Positions 24,799 to 38,900 are shown, numbered from the stretch's first letter. The stretch is DNA of 64,000 bases from Plumapathes pennacea (GCA_964036295.1 OZ038473.1:11412501-11476500), one strand, 5' to 3'. Numbers and translations: made by a program. Notes: generated from the letters alone by a model not told the origin.

Positions 24799-27700
24799 AT
24801 GACACCAACTTTACAGGAAGTCGTGCGGACCGGCTCTGACCGATCACATTTTCCCTTTAGCTACGTTGGCAATCTAGATCGACAATGTACAGAAGATCTC
24901 ATTCGACAGATCTTTAGCACTGTTGGAACTGTGGTGCGTTGCAAGATGATCCATGCGGTAAGTTTCCAGTATCGGCCATATTTCGTTGTACGTGTTCATA
25001 GACAATAAGCCATTCCCACGCATAAGAAGCAACTTTTTGTTGTACCTTTTATGTCTCATGCATGAAGATAGGGCCTGAAGTTAACAAATATCCTTAGGAT
25101 CGATCTCCTATAACTGTAGATTTTTTGACAAAAGGAAAACTTTATCGCGTAAAGATTGTCCGACTAAGTTGCATGTGCGAGGAATTGACGGTGTAAACAC
25201 AGTTAGTCTTTACTGTAATGTTGTAAAGTCCCCTTTTAGCAGTGAATTCCAGAAATTTGTGCATGAATTGTTTTACTTTATCAATAGGCTTTCATTCAAT
25301 CGGAGATTTTTGTTCGCTGACACGCTTCACATGGGAATACATTTCGCTTAAATGAGACTGGCTCATCTAAATTCGTCAAATGACTTTCATTTTACGAAGC
25401 CCCGTAATTTCGTCACATCTCCTTTAGCTTTACAATACAGAAGTCCTTCTAGGTGAGTGACCAATTCCTGGACATATCGTTTCTTTCGCTTCATCTTCAT
25501 CTCGATCTGTAATATCATTCAGAACTCTGGGGTATAAGTTCTGGAAGCTCTCCAATCGAACAGCTCGTTCGTTCTGATCCATGTGAAGCTGAGCACAGAT
25601 GAACGATCCATAATTCATAACGACCATATCACCCTGAATTTAAATTTCCTCGCTTCTTGGGGCTTTCGTACACCGCTGTTCGTTTTCCAAGAAAACCAAC
25701 ATGGCTGAAGAGTCTGTAGAGTTCAAAGTCTGAAGAGTCTGTAGGGCTATTTTCGGATTTTCTTATTCTTTTTTTTTTTTTACCTCCCAGATCATTTTTA
25801 CACATCTTTACTGTGGTTTTGTAATTAGCTTGACTTCACGGTATCTCCCGAGATGTTTTATTTTCTTTCGATATAGTAGCTTGATCCTGTTTGAAATATT
25901 ATACATTGTTTTCTTATGTTTTGATCGCTATCCCCAATTTGATACACAACAAGCTTATTTGCTTTTTCTCCCTATTCTCTGTGCTGCATTTTTGCACACC
26001 TTTATTGCTTATGAAAACCCAAGTCATAAGCTTATTCAAGATAGTTTACTCTGAGAGATGTACTTGAAAGCAACATTTTGCTTTATCTGGCAGAAGTTGT
26101 CAATATTGGCCTTTAAAACCTGAAAAATCTGAAAAGACTCTTTCGTTTCATACTTCAATCACATATACTATGTATATTGTGAGGTAATTTTTGTGCATAA
26201 TGGTAACACATTCCCTCTATTATGTTCCTATTGGGCAGCAGTCTACAGGTGCAGATCCATACTGCTTTGTTGAATTTGATTCCAAGGAGCAAGCAGAGCA
26301 TGCAATGAATACAATGAATGGACGGAAAGTTCTAGAGAAGGTATATTTGCTTCACCTTGGTTGTAAAATGTTATGTGAAAGCCCAGGGTGTGCCACAGAG
26401 CTCAAACCTCTCACCCTCAGTACAGACCAATAAATGATTTTCCATACCCATTTTCAGACTTGTTCCCCAAAATTCTTATCCTATATGATATTTTTAAAAA
26501 GGGACTCTTTTGGGGGGTTACCTGCTGGACTTTTGGTTAGTTTTTTTGGGGTCTAAAATTTTGGTATGGTTCACACCTCCCCATCACTAACATACATGAG
26601 TACCCTCCCTCCCAACCCCTTTTCCCCTGAGCCATTTTCACGGGGTGGGACATACATCACAGAAATTGAACGATGCTTGGATGGGTTTACAGATTACCCT
26701 TGTTTGATGTTGTCATTCAACAGGACAATCTGTCCTACACTACAGTGTTATTGGTTTCTCCCCTTGCAATCTAATGTTACCACAGATTCTTAAAACAAAC
26801 CAAGATGTATTTGAATGTAAAAAAGATGTTGATCAGTACACAGCATGTGTAGCTATTCTCTTGGGGCAGGTGTCCCAATGTTCCTTTGTCCCTAAGTAAA
26901 GCTTTGTAAGCTTCTGAAGAGAGAAGTGTAAAGAAGTGAACCAGGACAAATTTCTGGGCTATGACAGTACTGAGACAATTTTGCCACATGGAAAACTTTG
27001 GAAAAATTGAAAACTGGATAAAAATTTCTATGGGATTTCATTATGTAGTCTAGATAGGTTTGTGAAACTTTGTATATATCAGTGGGGGGTGTTAAACTAG
27101 CTTCTCACATCTCTTATGTTTGCCTTTCCTCTTATATAATTGGTAGGGTTAGAGTTTTGTTTAATTTTCTGCTCCAGTAAGGTAGTTGATTTAGAGTCAT
27201 GAATATTTCATCAGCAGTGACACTAACACTGAAACACAAGCTTATCTGAAGAATTTCACAGCTTGACCTTGGCTGTATCTACAGGTTTTCGAACCACTAG
27301 TCTATCAAGTCTGAAGGGGCCATAGTCTTTCTTTCAAAGTCCTGTCTTGGACACTCTTTGAAGTACTTAGAAGTGGTCTTGATTTGCATTTAAATCTGCC
27401 TTCCCACCTGCCAAGTAGACTAGTATTTTTTGTCACCTGGTAAGAGGTATGAAAACCCTAATGATTGTCTCCTAAATAATATATGCCTGGCACTGGCGTT
27501 GACTGGTTTCTCTGCATCTCTAGGCTATCAAGGTCAATTGGGCGACGAGCAACACCGGCATGAGGAAGGATACAAGCAGTGAGTTTTGACAATTAGGTCA
27601 TCCAGTCCGACAGGCGCAGAATAATTTACTGTCAACCACCTTCAGTTGTAGTCATATCTAACCTAAGATTCCCCCTAGGGAGATGAATTACATTGATGGT

Positions 27701-30700
27701 ACATGGCGTCTCTCTTGTTTTGTCTTTTGCCTAAGGAACATGTACATCTCTTTGTGGTGCCTTTTCAGTTCACACTACCCTAACTTACTTAGCAGAGCTT
27801 TGACATTATTCATAGCAAACAAACCTCCCCAGATGTAATTAAATGACACAATCCTGGGCGGAACTGTTCAAGTACAGGTCTTCTGTTGATCTTATCAATA
27901 TTGATTGCAATTTACAGTTTGTACTTTTTGCCTATTGAATCAGTGAAATTGCCTTGTAATTTGTTGACCCACATAGTTGCACAGAAAACCCTTCTGTGTA
28001 CCCTTCAGCCCTGCAGGGTAGTATAATACTGAGTGACACGGTCCTTTGGTTAGTCCTTATGTACACAGCTACGGTACTATGTGTGTGTTGATTAGTTGAA
28101 CAGATATGAGGATTAATTGTAGTGGTCTTTAAGTTTTCACACATTAAGTTTTGTGAAGGAATAATGTTCCAACCTGAATTTGAATATCAGTGCAACCTTG
28201 AAGTAAGAGGGAACCATCAGATACATGAAAAATATTTATCCTTTCACCTCCAAGCTCAAAACACATTCACAGTAATGTAGTGAGAATCATAGTTTAATGA
28301 ACTTTTCAAGTACCTAACACTGAAACTCACAAATTGCAGTGCATGTTTAGCAGATGCCAAACTTAACCCATTTATTAGCAACATGCTGGTCTTCCAGAGT
28401 CGATCTTCAGTTGTTCTTTTTGGCTACTCCAGATGGAAAGTGCATCCAGTCGAACTAATATTGAGAGAAACAGCAATCTTGTCATGACCTTGATGTGTCC
28501 ACTTGAGATTGATGACCACAGTGACTATCTAGTCTTCACTCCCAATAGTGATCCACTTCGATTTTCTCCTTCAGTTTCTCACCAGAAACACATGATACAG
28601 TAGGGAGAACTCAACTTTTGATACCTTGCTAAGATGAAAGCTGATTAAACTATCAATTCTCACTACATTTGTCATACATTTTACTCCAAGGTTGGAAGAA
28701 TTTTGAGCTTAACAGTTTTGTTTATTCTCTTTGTTTCAGACCATTACCATATTTTTGTGGGAGACCTCAGTCCCAAGATAGACACGAAAGAACTTTATTT
28801 AGCATTTCAAGTCTTTGGCGAAATCTCGTAAGTGCCTGTTTTATCCCCTTCCTTTCTCTTCTCGTTCTTCACTGTTAGCAAAATATTTAATACATACACT
28901 GGACCAGAATGGAAGCGAATAGTTTACCATATTTTCCAGTGTGTAGGTTGACTCTATGTACAAGTTGACCCTGATTTTTACAACTTTTTCCTACACTTGG
29001 TCTATATGATTCATCGACCCTAAAGTGTATGAAAGTCTAAGCCAAACATCTGTTGAAGTCTAGTGTGAAGTTTCAAGGATTTAAAGAAAACATTTGAAAA
29101 ACACAAAATCCACCATGTTTGGTTGGCTGAATAACAGAGTGTGTTGCCTGCAAAGTATGATGCAGCATGCATTCAAATGGAAAACTTGTGGAAAAATTAT
29201 TGTAGTTGTTATCCAAACATTGACTCTTACTGTAATTAACTCTTACTGTACACCAGAAAATATGGTAGTTAAATTTATATTCCTACTAACCCTAATCTCC
29301 AGAAACTGGCAAAGGTAAGGTGTTCTTAGAATGTCTAATTATTACAGATGAGGTGCAGCAGAGAAAGGGGAAGATGCTATCAGATTTACTAGTTGATTCA
29401 GCCATGAACTCTCATTTGTACAGTAGATACAGCCTGGAGAGTTAGAGTTGTAGGAGTTGGAAGGTCAGATTTCTGGCTTAGCCCAACTCAAAGCCAATGC
29501 AAGAAAACTAAATGTGACTTGGAAGGCTGTTATTACACATCATTTTCACAATGTCCATAAGCTTACTTGTTATCTGACCACCAACAAGTAGTAAAAAAAA
29601 AAGTGTAGTAAAATCAACCTGGATAGCTGCTTGTAAAAAGATGGATAAATCAATCAGGACACACTGATTCCTTTGTTGGCAAAGTACAGTTGTTGCTCTG
29701 GCTACTCTGTCACCAGCAGTAAACATCCTAAGCAAACTTCATTTTTACAAATTACTGCACTTACAAAAATATAAATGCCTTGTGTGTCATATTCACTGTT
29801 ACCATACAAGTTTATTGCTGGTAGAGAACTTTAAAATGACTCTGGTGGTTTTATATTCTAGAATTGCATTGTAGACCCCAGGCATATGTTGGTGCTTCTA
29901 ACGGCATCCCAAAGTGGTCAGGTTCTATCTTGTTTTTTATACAATATTCCTTTTTTTTATCTTTTACCTTTTTCTAAATCCATTACACATTTTATGGTAC
30001 TGATCACTGCTGGGTGTGTGCAGTGGGATGAGCCAGTTGCAGTGCAGATGTGCAGTTTAGATGTTTCATTTCTTTTTTATCTTTTGTTCTATACTTTTTG
30101 TGATGTGATGACGATTGTAACCTTGCCTTCCTTATTTACTTGAACACAGATCAATCTGCACTTTTAACATGATGCTCAGGCTATGTATGCCATTTTCTTC
30201 CTTGTTTCTTATACTTTTTTACCATAAGTTTGTAAAGCTAAATTACCTATCTACTGGTTTTATTGTATCACAAATTTGAGTGTGGCATATTTAAAAAACA
30301 AAACCATACATGTATGTATGTGTGTACCATATTATTATTTCTATAATCTATTACATAATTTTTATCATTTAGTTGAATATCTTTGTTGAATTTTCCATGC
30401 AGTTTCAGAAAAACATCTGTTCTCCTGGGTTGCAGATACTTTTTTTGAAACTGCAATAAAGCAAGGCAATTCTTATTTTTTGTGCTGCCCTTATTCATGT
30501 GGCACAAATCTTTCAGCCAGTATTATTATTCTTTTGCTTAAACTGTATAACTTACAGAACTTGTAAACTTTACTTTCTTAGTGATGCCAGGGTGGTGAAG
30601 GATAATACAACGGGGAAAACCAAAGGCTATGGATTTGTGTCGTTTGTCAAAAAAGAGGTGAGTGTAACCAAGAAAATCAAATATCAATCCCAGATTACAA

Positions 30701-33700
30701 AATTACCAACACACAGATGGTGGAAATTGGAGCAAGCCCAGTTTGTGAGAATTTGCTACTTGATAGTTTGCTTAGTTGAAAGCTGATTGGCCTATTAATT
30801 CTCAGTACATTGCTCATGCATTTTATTCTTGAATAGTTTGGAGAATTTGCATTATGACTTCAACTTGGGAGGAGTAAATACCAATATTGTAACGTGATGT
30901 TCTAGCACGATGTTCATGTCTCTTGTCCCCTTTTCAGTGTGCGCAGAAAGCCATCAATGAAATGCAGGGTAAGTTGAAAACCAGCACACAACATCAACAT
31001 GTAGCAAGTTGTGTCGGAGCAAGTGGTCTGACAAAGGGCTAGCGCTCAAAACGTCAGCTTGAAATTCTTTTACCCTTGTGTCTTGTGTCCAACTTTCACA
31101 CATCGAACCTTATAGTTAATTCCTCTGTGTCAACACAGTCAAAATCTAGTTCTCTTTACTGCTAGTTTTCCGTTGAGTTCATCAAGTTTTGTCACATCAG
31201 CTATTCCATTTTCAGAATAGCACAAAGTTTGTTTTATTAGGAATCAATATTCTGTGTATTCTGTTATTCCTATACTGCTGGTACATGAACACTTGAAATA
31301 GTCCAAAGAGAATGATTTTTAGAAGTTGGGTAGGGCTTGCAGAAAATTCCCTAAGCCTTGTGTTATTACTCTCATGACTGTAGGAAAACTTCTTGGCGAC
31401 CGCAACCTCCGCACTGGCTGGGCATCACGTAGACCGCCAACACAGGGAGGAGGAGGAGGTAATGGCAATAACAGTGTGATGCTTTACAGGCTGTGAAAGT
31501 ACTGTGCTATTTTTCTAAAAAAAAATTCTTGGCAAACATTCAGTACTTGTTTGGAACAATGTACGTTTTTTTTTTCCAGGACCAGCAAAGCCTATGGACC
31601 GAAATGAAATTTCTGCTCAGGCTTCACCAAGAAATACAACAGTCTATGTTGGAAATCTCCCTTACAACATCACAGGTAACTTAGGAATAAAATAAGTCAC
31701 CACTGCCTGGCAAAAATCTGTCCAATCTGGTCCAAATTTTAGTTGACATTCTGCCTAATAAGTAATTAAAAATATGCCATGAGTAGTTTTCATGCTTGTA
31801 AAATACAGTGTAGTGCAGTGAAACCTCATTATAACGAACCTCGGGATATAAAAAAAAAAGATATAATGAGCGATATTCAGCCCATTACAGCCCAGTTACA
31901 GTAAAATGTATGTGAAGCGGAACTTCACTATAATGAAACCCTGATCTTTTCACTGATTGGCACATTTTGTGACCTTACTTTCACCAATTCTGAAAGTATG
32001 TTTATTGATGAATTTAGGTATAGAAAGGCTTAGAATTGTGACTGTTTAAATCAATGGCAGAGAGTAAAATAATGCTCAGGGTTCATACAGGGATTGTGGA
32101 GAAAGAGGAGCATACAGTTAAAAGCTATCTTCTGTTTGCAGATGATATCCTCAGGGCAAACTTTGTCCATTTTGGGGAGATTTTTGATATCAAGCTGTTT
32201 CCTGACAAGGGCTATGCTTTTGTAAAGTAAGTACAGTACTGTAGACTTGGCTTGAATTACACCCTTAACCCTTTCACTCTCAAGAGTGATCAACTTCAAT
32301 TTTCTCCTCGAGTTTCTCACCAGAAATATGTTACACAGTAAGGAGAGCTTGGCTTTTGATCACTTGCTCAAATTACAGCAGATTGAACTATCAATTCTCA
32401 TTACATCACTCATACATTTTCCTCTTGAAAGGTTGGGAGAATCTGTAGTTTGAGCCTTGGAGTGAAAGGGTTTTACTAAACAGTGTGTGTGTGTGTTCTT
32501 CTCAGGTACTATTCCCACGACCAAGCCACTGAAGCGATCTTTAGAACAAACCAGAAACTGAAGATAGAAGAGAACACAATCAAGGTATCATCTGTTCAGT
32601 GTGTGTATGTGTGAGAGAGATTGTGTTAACCATTTCACTCCCAGGAGTGATCAACTTCAAATTTCTCCTTAAGTTTCTCACCAAAGATATAATATACAGT
32701 AAGGAGAACTTAGCTTTTGATAACTTGTTCAGATGAAGGTTTAGAGAATCTGTACTTTGAACTTGAGAGTGAAAAGGTTATACTATGTACAATATGAACT
32801 GCCGATCGCTAACCTGTCGTGATTTGCTTCAGTGTTACTGGGGAAAAGAGAACACGGAGATGAATCATTCAATGCAGTGGCAACAGGTAAGGATGCCTTG
32901 GAGGAGAGGGGGGGGGGGGGGGTGGGGGGGGGTGGGGGATAAGAAAGGGAAATAGTTATAGGAGACAGAAGTCTTCCTTTGCTTTGTTCTGTCTCCTGTA
33001 TACACTTCCATTTCTTTCCCTTTTTTCCCTCCTCTTCTTTGTCCCCCTATCTTTTTCCCTTCTGCCCTTCTTTTCCTCTGCTCCTCTTTGTCTCTTATCC
33101 ACGTCCCCAACTTGTTCAAATTTGATGCAAGTCCATGCGAATAGGTGGCCAAACAAACCGCAAATCCGCGCAAGTTTGACTACTTGCATCCACTTGCATC
33201 TTATCTGGTCAGGGCTTTACACTTGCCACGCTTGAAACGTCAGTTGTCATACCTGTAATGTTCTTCCACAGGCCCAACAGCAGTACTGGATGTACCATCA
33301 GTACTATCAACAGCAGCAACAGCAGCAGCCGCAGCAACAACAGCAGTATGTGCAGTACACGCCTGCCCAGTACATGTACTATCCACAACAACAGCCAGCG
33401 TACGGGTGAGTGCGGGATGCAAGCACTAACACTAATACTTTTACTGCTAAGAGCATAATGCAAAAAGTGTAAGGAATACTAGTAAGTAAAACTCCAAGCC
33501 AAGAAAACTCAAAACTAGGACTCGTTCCTTGAGTGTAGGTGAGTTCCCATAACATAAGTTGTGCATAAGAAAAATAGCTGTCCATGGCTGCTATTACTTG
33601 GGCTCACAATTTTTTTTTTTTTTTTTTTTTTTTTTGATCAAGGGGTAATGCCCGCTACCACCGTGGCCTTTGTGCCCTATTCTGTGGCTTCAGCTTACCA

Positions 33701-34201
33701 GCACATTGTTCAGTATTCTGATTACATAAGAAAAATAGGGCTTGAATTCGATGTGAAAATTGAATTTGAAAGTAGAACTCCCAAAGGAAACGAGAAATAG
33801 TTGGAGTTAGCGGGAGTTCAAGTTAGCCGATAGTAATTGACTGAAAGGGAAATCCAGGGGAAATGGGTTTGAGTTTAAAATAGCGGGGAGTTCGAGGTAA
33901 CCGATTTCAACTAAGCGGGCTCCTACAACAAACAGAAGTGACGTCAAATGAACATATTTTGAGTGCGAGCTGATGTTTTGTTGGTTTATTTGGTACCAGT
34001 GCTCAGCCAGTTCAAGTTGTTCAGATGCAGACGGGACCTTACAGCGGCCAGATGGGGACTGGGGCGGCTGCCGTGGGACAACAGGGTCAGACACAACAGA
34101 TGGTGGGGGTGCAGCCCGGTATGATGGGTCCCCAGGGTGGGGCCGCCGCCGCCGCCACACCCTATGCCTTGCAGCCGGCTGCAGGCTACCAGACTCAGTA
34201 G
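24799..34201 (+). CDS. TIA1: TIA1/TIAR-type RNA-binding protein
   Basis: TIA1/TIAL1 proteins bind U-rich RNA, steer alternative splicing and translation, and nucleate stress granules. Thirteen coding exons (24799-24957, 26239-26340, 27524-27578, 28740-28827, 30582-30657, 30938-30968, 31384-31458, 31580-31675, 32142-32226, 32506-32584, 32833-32886, 33272-33405, 34000-34201) join in frame to 411 aa. There are three RRMs. RRM1 has SYVGNL and [11 protein letters not shown]2 has [11 protein letters not shown] and [14 protein letters not shown]3 has [11 protein letters not shown] and DKGYAFVKY. The family motif KCYWGKEN follows RRM3. The C-terminus is a Gln/Gly/Tyr-rich prion-like region with a Gln-rich run, ending AGYQTQ (human AGYETQ). 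A 31-nt micro-exon (30938-30968) is included. Whether this is the TIA1 or TIAL1 side is not decided. Confidence 0.95.
25387..25627 (-). other. Antisense small-ORF region of unknown nature (TIA1 intron 1)
   Basis: On the minus strand a 65-codon ORF (25627-25430, beginning [15 protein letters not shown]) overlaps, in another frame, a 43-codon frame ending at about 25387 (containing [19 protein letters not shown]). Both look more protein-like than the surrounding intron, as if one small coding sequence had been shifted or spliced. I do not recognise the product. Confidence 0.3.
26480..26655. mobile_element. MITE family C fragment (TIA1 intron 2)
   Basis: Contains ttttggggggttacc, ggtctaaaattttggt and tgggacatacat, diverged versions of the family C end and interior motifs. 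Confidence 0.45.
28533..28712. mobile_element. MITE family A copy (TIA1 intron 3)
   Basis: Forward copy with tcttcactcccaatagtgatcc, tttctccttcagtttctcacc, gatgaaagctgattaaac and aggttggaagaattttgagc. It abuts the acceptor region of the exon at 28740. A truncated inverted copy lies at about 28242-28340. Confidence 0.7.
31815..31935. repeat. Foldback repeat with 'cctcattataacgaacc' ends
   Basis: The left side gtgaaacctcattataacgaacc pairs imperfectly with the right side ggaacttcactataatgaaacc when one arm is inverted, and similar 'cgggatataa' motifs lie within. It is in a TIA1 intron. Confidence 0.5.
32265..32474. mobile_element. MITE family A, complete copy (TIA1 intron 9)
   Basis: 210 bp starting ttaaccctttcactctcaag and ending ttggagtgaaagggttt, with interior identical in order to the 1031-1240 copy. 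Confidence 0.85.
32624..32780. mobile_element. MITE family A, internally deleted copy (TIA1 intron 10)
   Basis: Both ends are present (ttaaccatttcactcccagg and gagagtgaaaaggtta), but about 50 bp of the usual middle is missing. Confidence 0.75.
32909..32940. repeat. Poly-G tract
   Basis: An almost pure G run of about 30 bp lies shortly after the exon ending at 32886. A poly-T run of about 26 bp follows at 33611-33636 in the next intron. Confidence 0.8.
33735..33932. mobile_element. MITE family B-like copy (TIA1 last intron)
   Basis: Contains gaactcccaaaggaaacgag, gggagttcaagttagccg, and tagcggggagttcgaggta, similar to the inverted ends of family B. It ends about 65 bp before the last TIA1 exon. 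Confidence 0.5.
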
Positions 34202-35942
34202 ACCACGACTGAGCGGACATCTTAAGGGGGGAGGGGAGGGGAGGGAGGGGGAGACGCAGCTTGTGCCTCGCTGCCTGAGAATACAAAAACATAACAGGGA
34301 GAGAACTGTTTAAAGATACGTGGTTGGCATTGTCTCTCCCAAATGAGAAAAAAAAAAGCAAACAAAGAGCGAACCACTGTAAACACGAAATATTAAATCT
34401 GTCCACTCTGTGACCTCTTCAAAAACCTTTTTATGTTGAAAAAGTAAATCCTGTGTAGCTCTTAATGTTCGTAGTTTATTCTTACAAAGCACTCGTGTGT
34501 TTTACGGTTAACCCCGTCCTCTCCGAATCTATCACACTTGTGCAGAATTGGAAAAGTATCTTTTGTATTTATTGTGGGGTGCACTGGAAATACAAAGAAA
34601 GCACGTCCAAGGCACGCTACAAGTTGTGGTAACTGTTATAACATATTTTTCCGTAGTTTCAGTACAGTTTTTGTAATATTTAAGAACTTTTTCAACATAT
34701 TAAGGCCGCTACGAATGAAAACACTCGCGACCTTCTGTACAGAAAAACAAACAGCCACCGAAATCGCGACACTATGCATACATGTACTGTGGCAGTTGAA
34801 ACTCCATGTGTAGCTGAAGGAATATTGAAAGATAGTGTAATGATCCAAAGCATGTTTTGCTGTGGAATAGAAAGTGATGACCAGAGCGTTGAGTAAAGAT
34901 TTTACAAAAAAAGTGGTTGTGGTGTTGTCATTGTCTTCTTGCCAAACACGTGTTGTGAATACGATCTTCCTATTGGTCAGTTAATCAAACCCTTTGTTAC
35001 AACTGAAAAGCACTCACGGACTCTCGTGTGCCCCAAATTTTCTAAAGACAGTTCAAATACACACCTTGAGTTCAAACCCACGATTTTATTTCACTTGGTA
35101 AGCCCTCTTTACAATTATTTGTACATATCTTGAGTGGCAACACGCTACTTCTTGTACAGTGAAATTTCAGGTTGAACCAGCACCCTGTACTGAGTAGAAA
35201 CTTTATTTTAAGAGGGTAAAAAACACTCAAAAGACTGATAACACTTGATAAAGTAGACTTCAGTCGAAACGCGTAAAGTACGCCTGTTTCTGGGGTACGA
35301 GCATAAAGCACTTCTCGATTGACTTCTGAACATCTAGAATCCGCTATTGGTTTTATATCCAGGAGCTGACCAATCAGCAATGCGAATTAACGAACCAACT
35401 GAAAACCAACGCAAACGGAAAAACCAAAGCAATCACACAGTCAATAAAAAAACGTTCTGTTGGCATCAATCAAACATTCAAATTATTTCTTGGCATGGGC
35501 ACAGCCACCAAGCAATAAAATACAGGGGGTACGGTTCTAACCCACTATAATTATCTGCGTAAAGCCACTTGCATTAAGTGCTGCCGTAAAAATCTGGTGA
35601 ATGCAATTCCTTAAAACGAAAAAGGACTACAAAAGTATCAATCGGAAATTCCACAATCTAAGAATTAGCCAAGAATTTCTTTTTGCAAGAACATTTTCTC
35701 AGTCACCCTTTCGAGTCTTTTGTAACTCGTTCATTATAATACAAAATTATCTCGACCACTAAAGACGAAAATTAGAATTGATAGGTAAATCAGAGTTATC
35801 ATCAAGTGTAAAGATTCTCCTCACTGTACAGCATACCATTAGCGCTAAAGTGAAAAGAGAAATTTTAAAAAACTTGCTCGCGCTCAAGAATGAAAGGGTT
35901 GGTCTAAGTCACGTGATCCAAACGGCCCAGGATGCAATCTGA
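34202..35942. other. Convergent 3' regions of TIA1 and HECTD2
   Basis: The first part is a G-rich TIA1 3' UTR (ggggaggggagg at 34226-34252). The right part should be the HECTD2 3' UTR. Minus-strand AATAAA candidates lie near 35087. A family A fragment is at about 35810-35905 (ending cgctcaagaatgaaagggtt). No other gene is supported. Confidence 0.5.
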
Positions 35943-38900
35943 TTACTCGATTCCAAATCCTTCGGCATTGGACACCGCGATAGTGAGTTTCTGCTTGAGG
36001 AGTTTCCTGCTCTTGTATGGAGGAAGAACCAGTTGATTAAAGCACGTGTGTGCCATGGGTAACCTGTGGAGGAAAACAAGACATTTTACGAACTGTAAAC
36101 CCTGCTTTTCACGAAGGACGCAACCACAAAATTTGAAAATCTGACTGGTTCCCGTAAACTGGTTTAAACCGGTTTGGATCCGACTTACATCCGGGTACTC
36201 TCTTTGACGTCCATGCGCACTATCTTGAACTCCATCTCGCCCATTCCCCCGATAGGAACGCGGTCGCTCCCGGTGACGAACAACAACAATTTCTTCTTGA
36301 GGTCGAGGGAGAAAGACAACACAACGTCCCAGAAATACCTGCCACACACAGGGGATATAACAGGTCAGTCACTCAACACAATTATCAAACGACTTCATAT
36401 AAAAGTTGATTTTACACGGCTTATCACACGGAGAACACAGCGACACATACACACGAGATATGCGTCCGTGAAATCAAACAGTTCACTGGAGATTCCTTCT
36501 TGTGCATCTGAATAGCATACACTATTCATTTTATAACAAATGCAGAAGTCAATCGAAGCAGAATCAAGTAATTATGCATGGCGTGCCGCAGTACCGCGAA
36601 ATTCAAATATATTTTAGCCGTATTCAAAACAAAAGTTACGCGATATTCTTTCACGTGGTATTTTTAGGGGATGCCAAGGCATTTTAACCAATCAACACAA
36701 ATTTAAAGAAATTAACATCTTGTGGCCCTTGGGATTCTCTGTTTGCCAGAGCTTCGGTTGTTTTCAACATCTCCTTTTGACGTGTTTGAAGATTATTGTG
36801 TCGTAAACAAGAACTGGCTAAATACTTGGCGATGATTGTCTGGTTTTAGAGGCACCATTTTTGTTTTCTGCGACACAGTTGGAAAATTGGGTGGTGGCGC
36901 TTGTCGGTAAGTGGACAATAAATAATGAGAACACAACAATTTTTTTTGCACCGCCGATTACCAACATTAACTGTCCAGTTACTCAATCCTGCTATCTATA
37001 CCTGATGGTGGGGTCGTGCCTGCCATAGCCGTCATACACCGTGACTTTCTTCAGCGCGTCCATGTCCAAATCAGGGTTCCCGCAAACTAACATCTCAACT
37101 TCCTCTGGTCGTAGCATCTGTTACGAGAACACAACACAACTGAAACACATTTTAACCCTTTACACTCTCGACAGAGATCAAGTCGATCAACTGAGAGCCA
37201 GCAATCCGCCTATTTTAAATGTTGATTTTGCCAGTCAATATGTAGGTCCTTGTTTAGTCTTTATTTTTACTTACAATTAGCGCGTTGGATGCACACACAC
37301 TGTGAAATCCGTGATAAAACGATGCAAACTGTCGGTATATAGATTTGTTCAGCAGATAGTCTACATACAACTTCACGTACTCTGCAATGGAAATAGATTG
37401 AAAGTTTAAACTTTCTTGTCATTTATAAACCTGAAAATGCGATGGTTTCGTCCACAACGACTACCTTGATAAATTTTCAGCTTGAAAAAGATTTTTAATT
37501 CATCTTTGAACAAAATCTTGCAGTTTATTGGCAGAGAGGTCGAGAGAAAGAATTTCGTTAATCCTGGATTAGCTTAATCGGCTTTCAAACAACCGGGCCC
37601 TGACCTCTCAGACTTACTGTTTTGCATTCGTTCGAAACCAAACAAAATCCACCATTAGTGACGTCAGCACTTTGCCGGTCACACAAATATGTGTACGTGT
37701 ACTTTAGTGTAATTGCATTTATTTCCATGCCCACCTTGACGGTTATCATTCGTGACAGGGATCTTACTTCCTCCCGGTTTTAAGTTGTGAGTGATCACTT
37801 CTCCAAAGGCCGAGTATGAAATCTGCGGGGGAAAAAGGCAAAACCACAGCCAGTAAGGTTAGGCAACTACGAAAACACATGCTAACGACAAAACAATTTA
37901 CCTGGAAAGTTTGGCAAAGATCGTCCTCCACGTCGCCATCATACTCCAGCAACTCCTTCAAGCCTCGGCCCAGATCCTACACGAATACAAGAGAGATTTC
38001 ATCAGCAGAACAAGATAGCACGGAAATACATTCTTGAAGTCACTTCCGGTGGTCAGCGGTGTCTGCAAGTCCCGTTGGTTGGTACTTCACGTAACCCTAT
38101 TATAATGTATCATTATAATATATATCATACACATAATTATATTTATATAATGATACATTATATTAGGGTTACGTGAAGTACTTACCGTCCCGTTTTTCTT
38201 TTGCACATTTTATGTTATACAAAATGCATTGAACTAACTTATAGTTATAGAGCATCAAGTCCTGGCGGGTATTGAGTTTCTTGGCTAAGTATTGAGGTTT
38301 TAATGGGCTGAATGAAATTTAGGCTAAGTTAAACTCGAGACAATGCTGGCTAGCGGTCTCCGCCCTCACATTCGGGGGGTTTCTAGCCCTGCAGTTGAAG
38401 GAGTTGGTGACTTCCATTGCTTAATCCACAGTTGTGCAATGACTGGATATTCAAAAATCATGTGACAGAACGAACGTTTTTAAATTTTGCTAGCCCCGAG
38501 TCCTGACTTCGACATAAACCTCAGCATATTCGACTAGCTTACCGGCATGGATTCCATAAGATCCTCCAGCCCAAGACTCGCGATTCCGACGACAGCGTTT
38601 GGATCCTGATAAGGAACTACGGCAGGGCTGAGCAGTTTCTTGTAACAACACGGAGGAAAACGAATGTCTAAGATGATGCTGTTGTACACGGCCAAACCCA
38701 TGAGCTGTAATCATGTTAAGGAAGGACTACTTTAGTTAGGAACACAGGAGAACCCCTTTATCTCGAACTCTCATGGGAAGCGAGAAATAGTCAACAATTA
38801 TTATTCGCCGAAGTGGAGGTAAATAGCGGTTGATATTTGCCGAGCCGTTTCGGCGAGACAATAGCTGACAGCGTCAGAGCGAAGAGCTAGCGCTCGAAAC

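Noticed and set aside
33807..34406. 199-codon minus-strand ORF opposite the last TIA1 exon
   Set aside because: It is antisense to a well-supported coding exon and reads as Pro/Arg/Ser-rich because of the GC-rich Gln/Gly coding sequence. No splice or family support.
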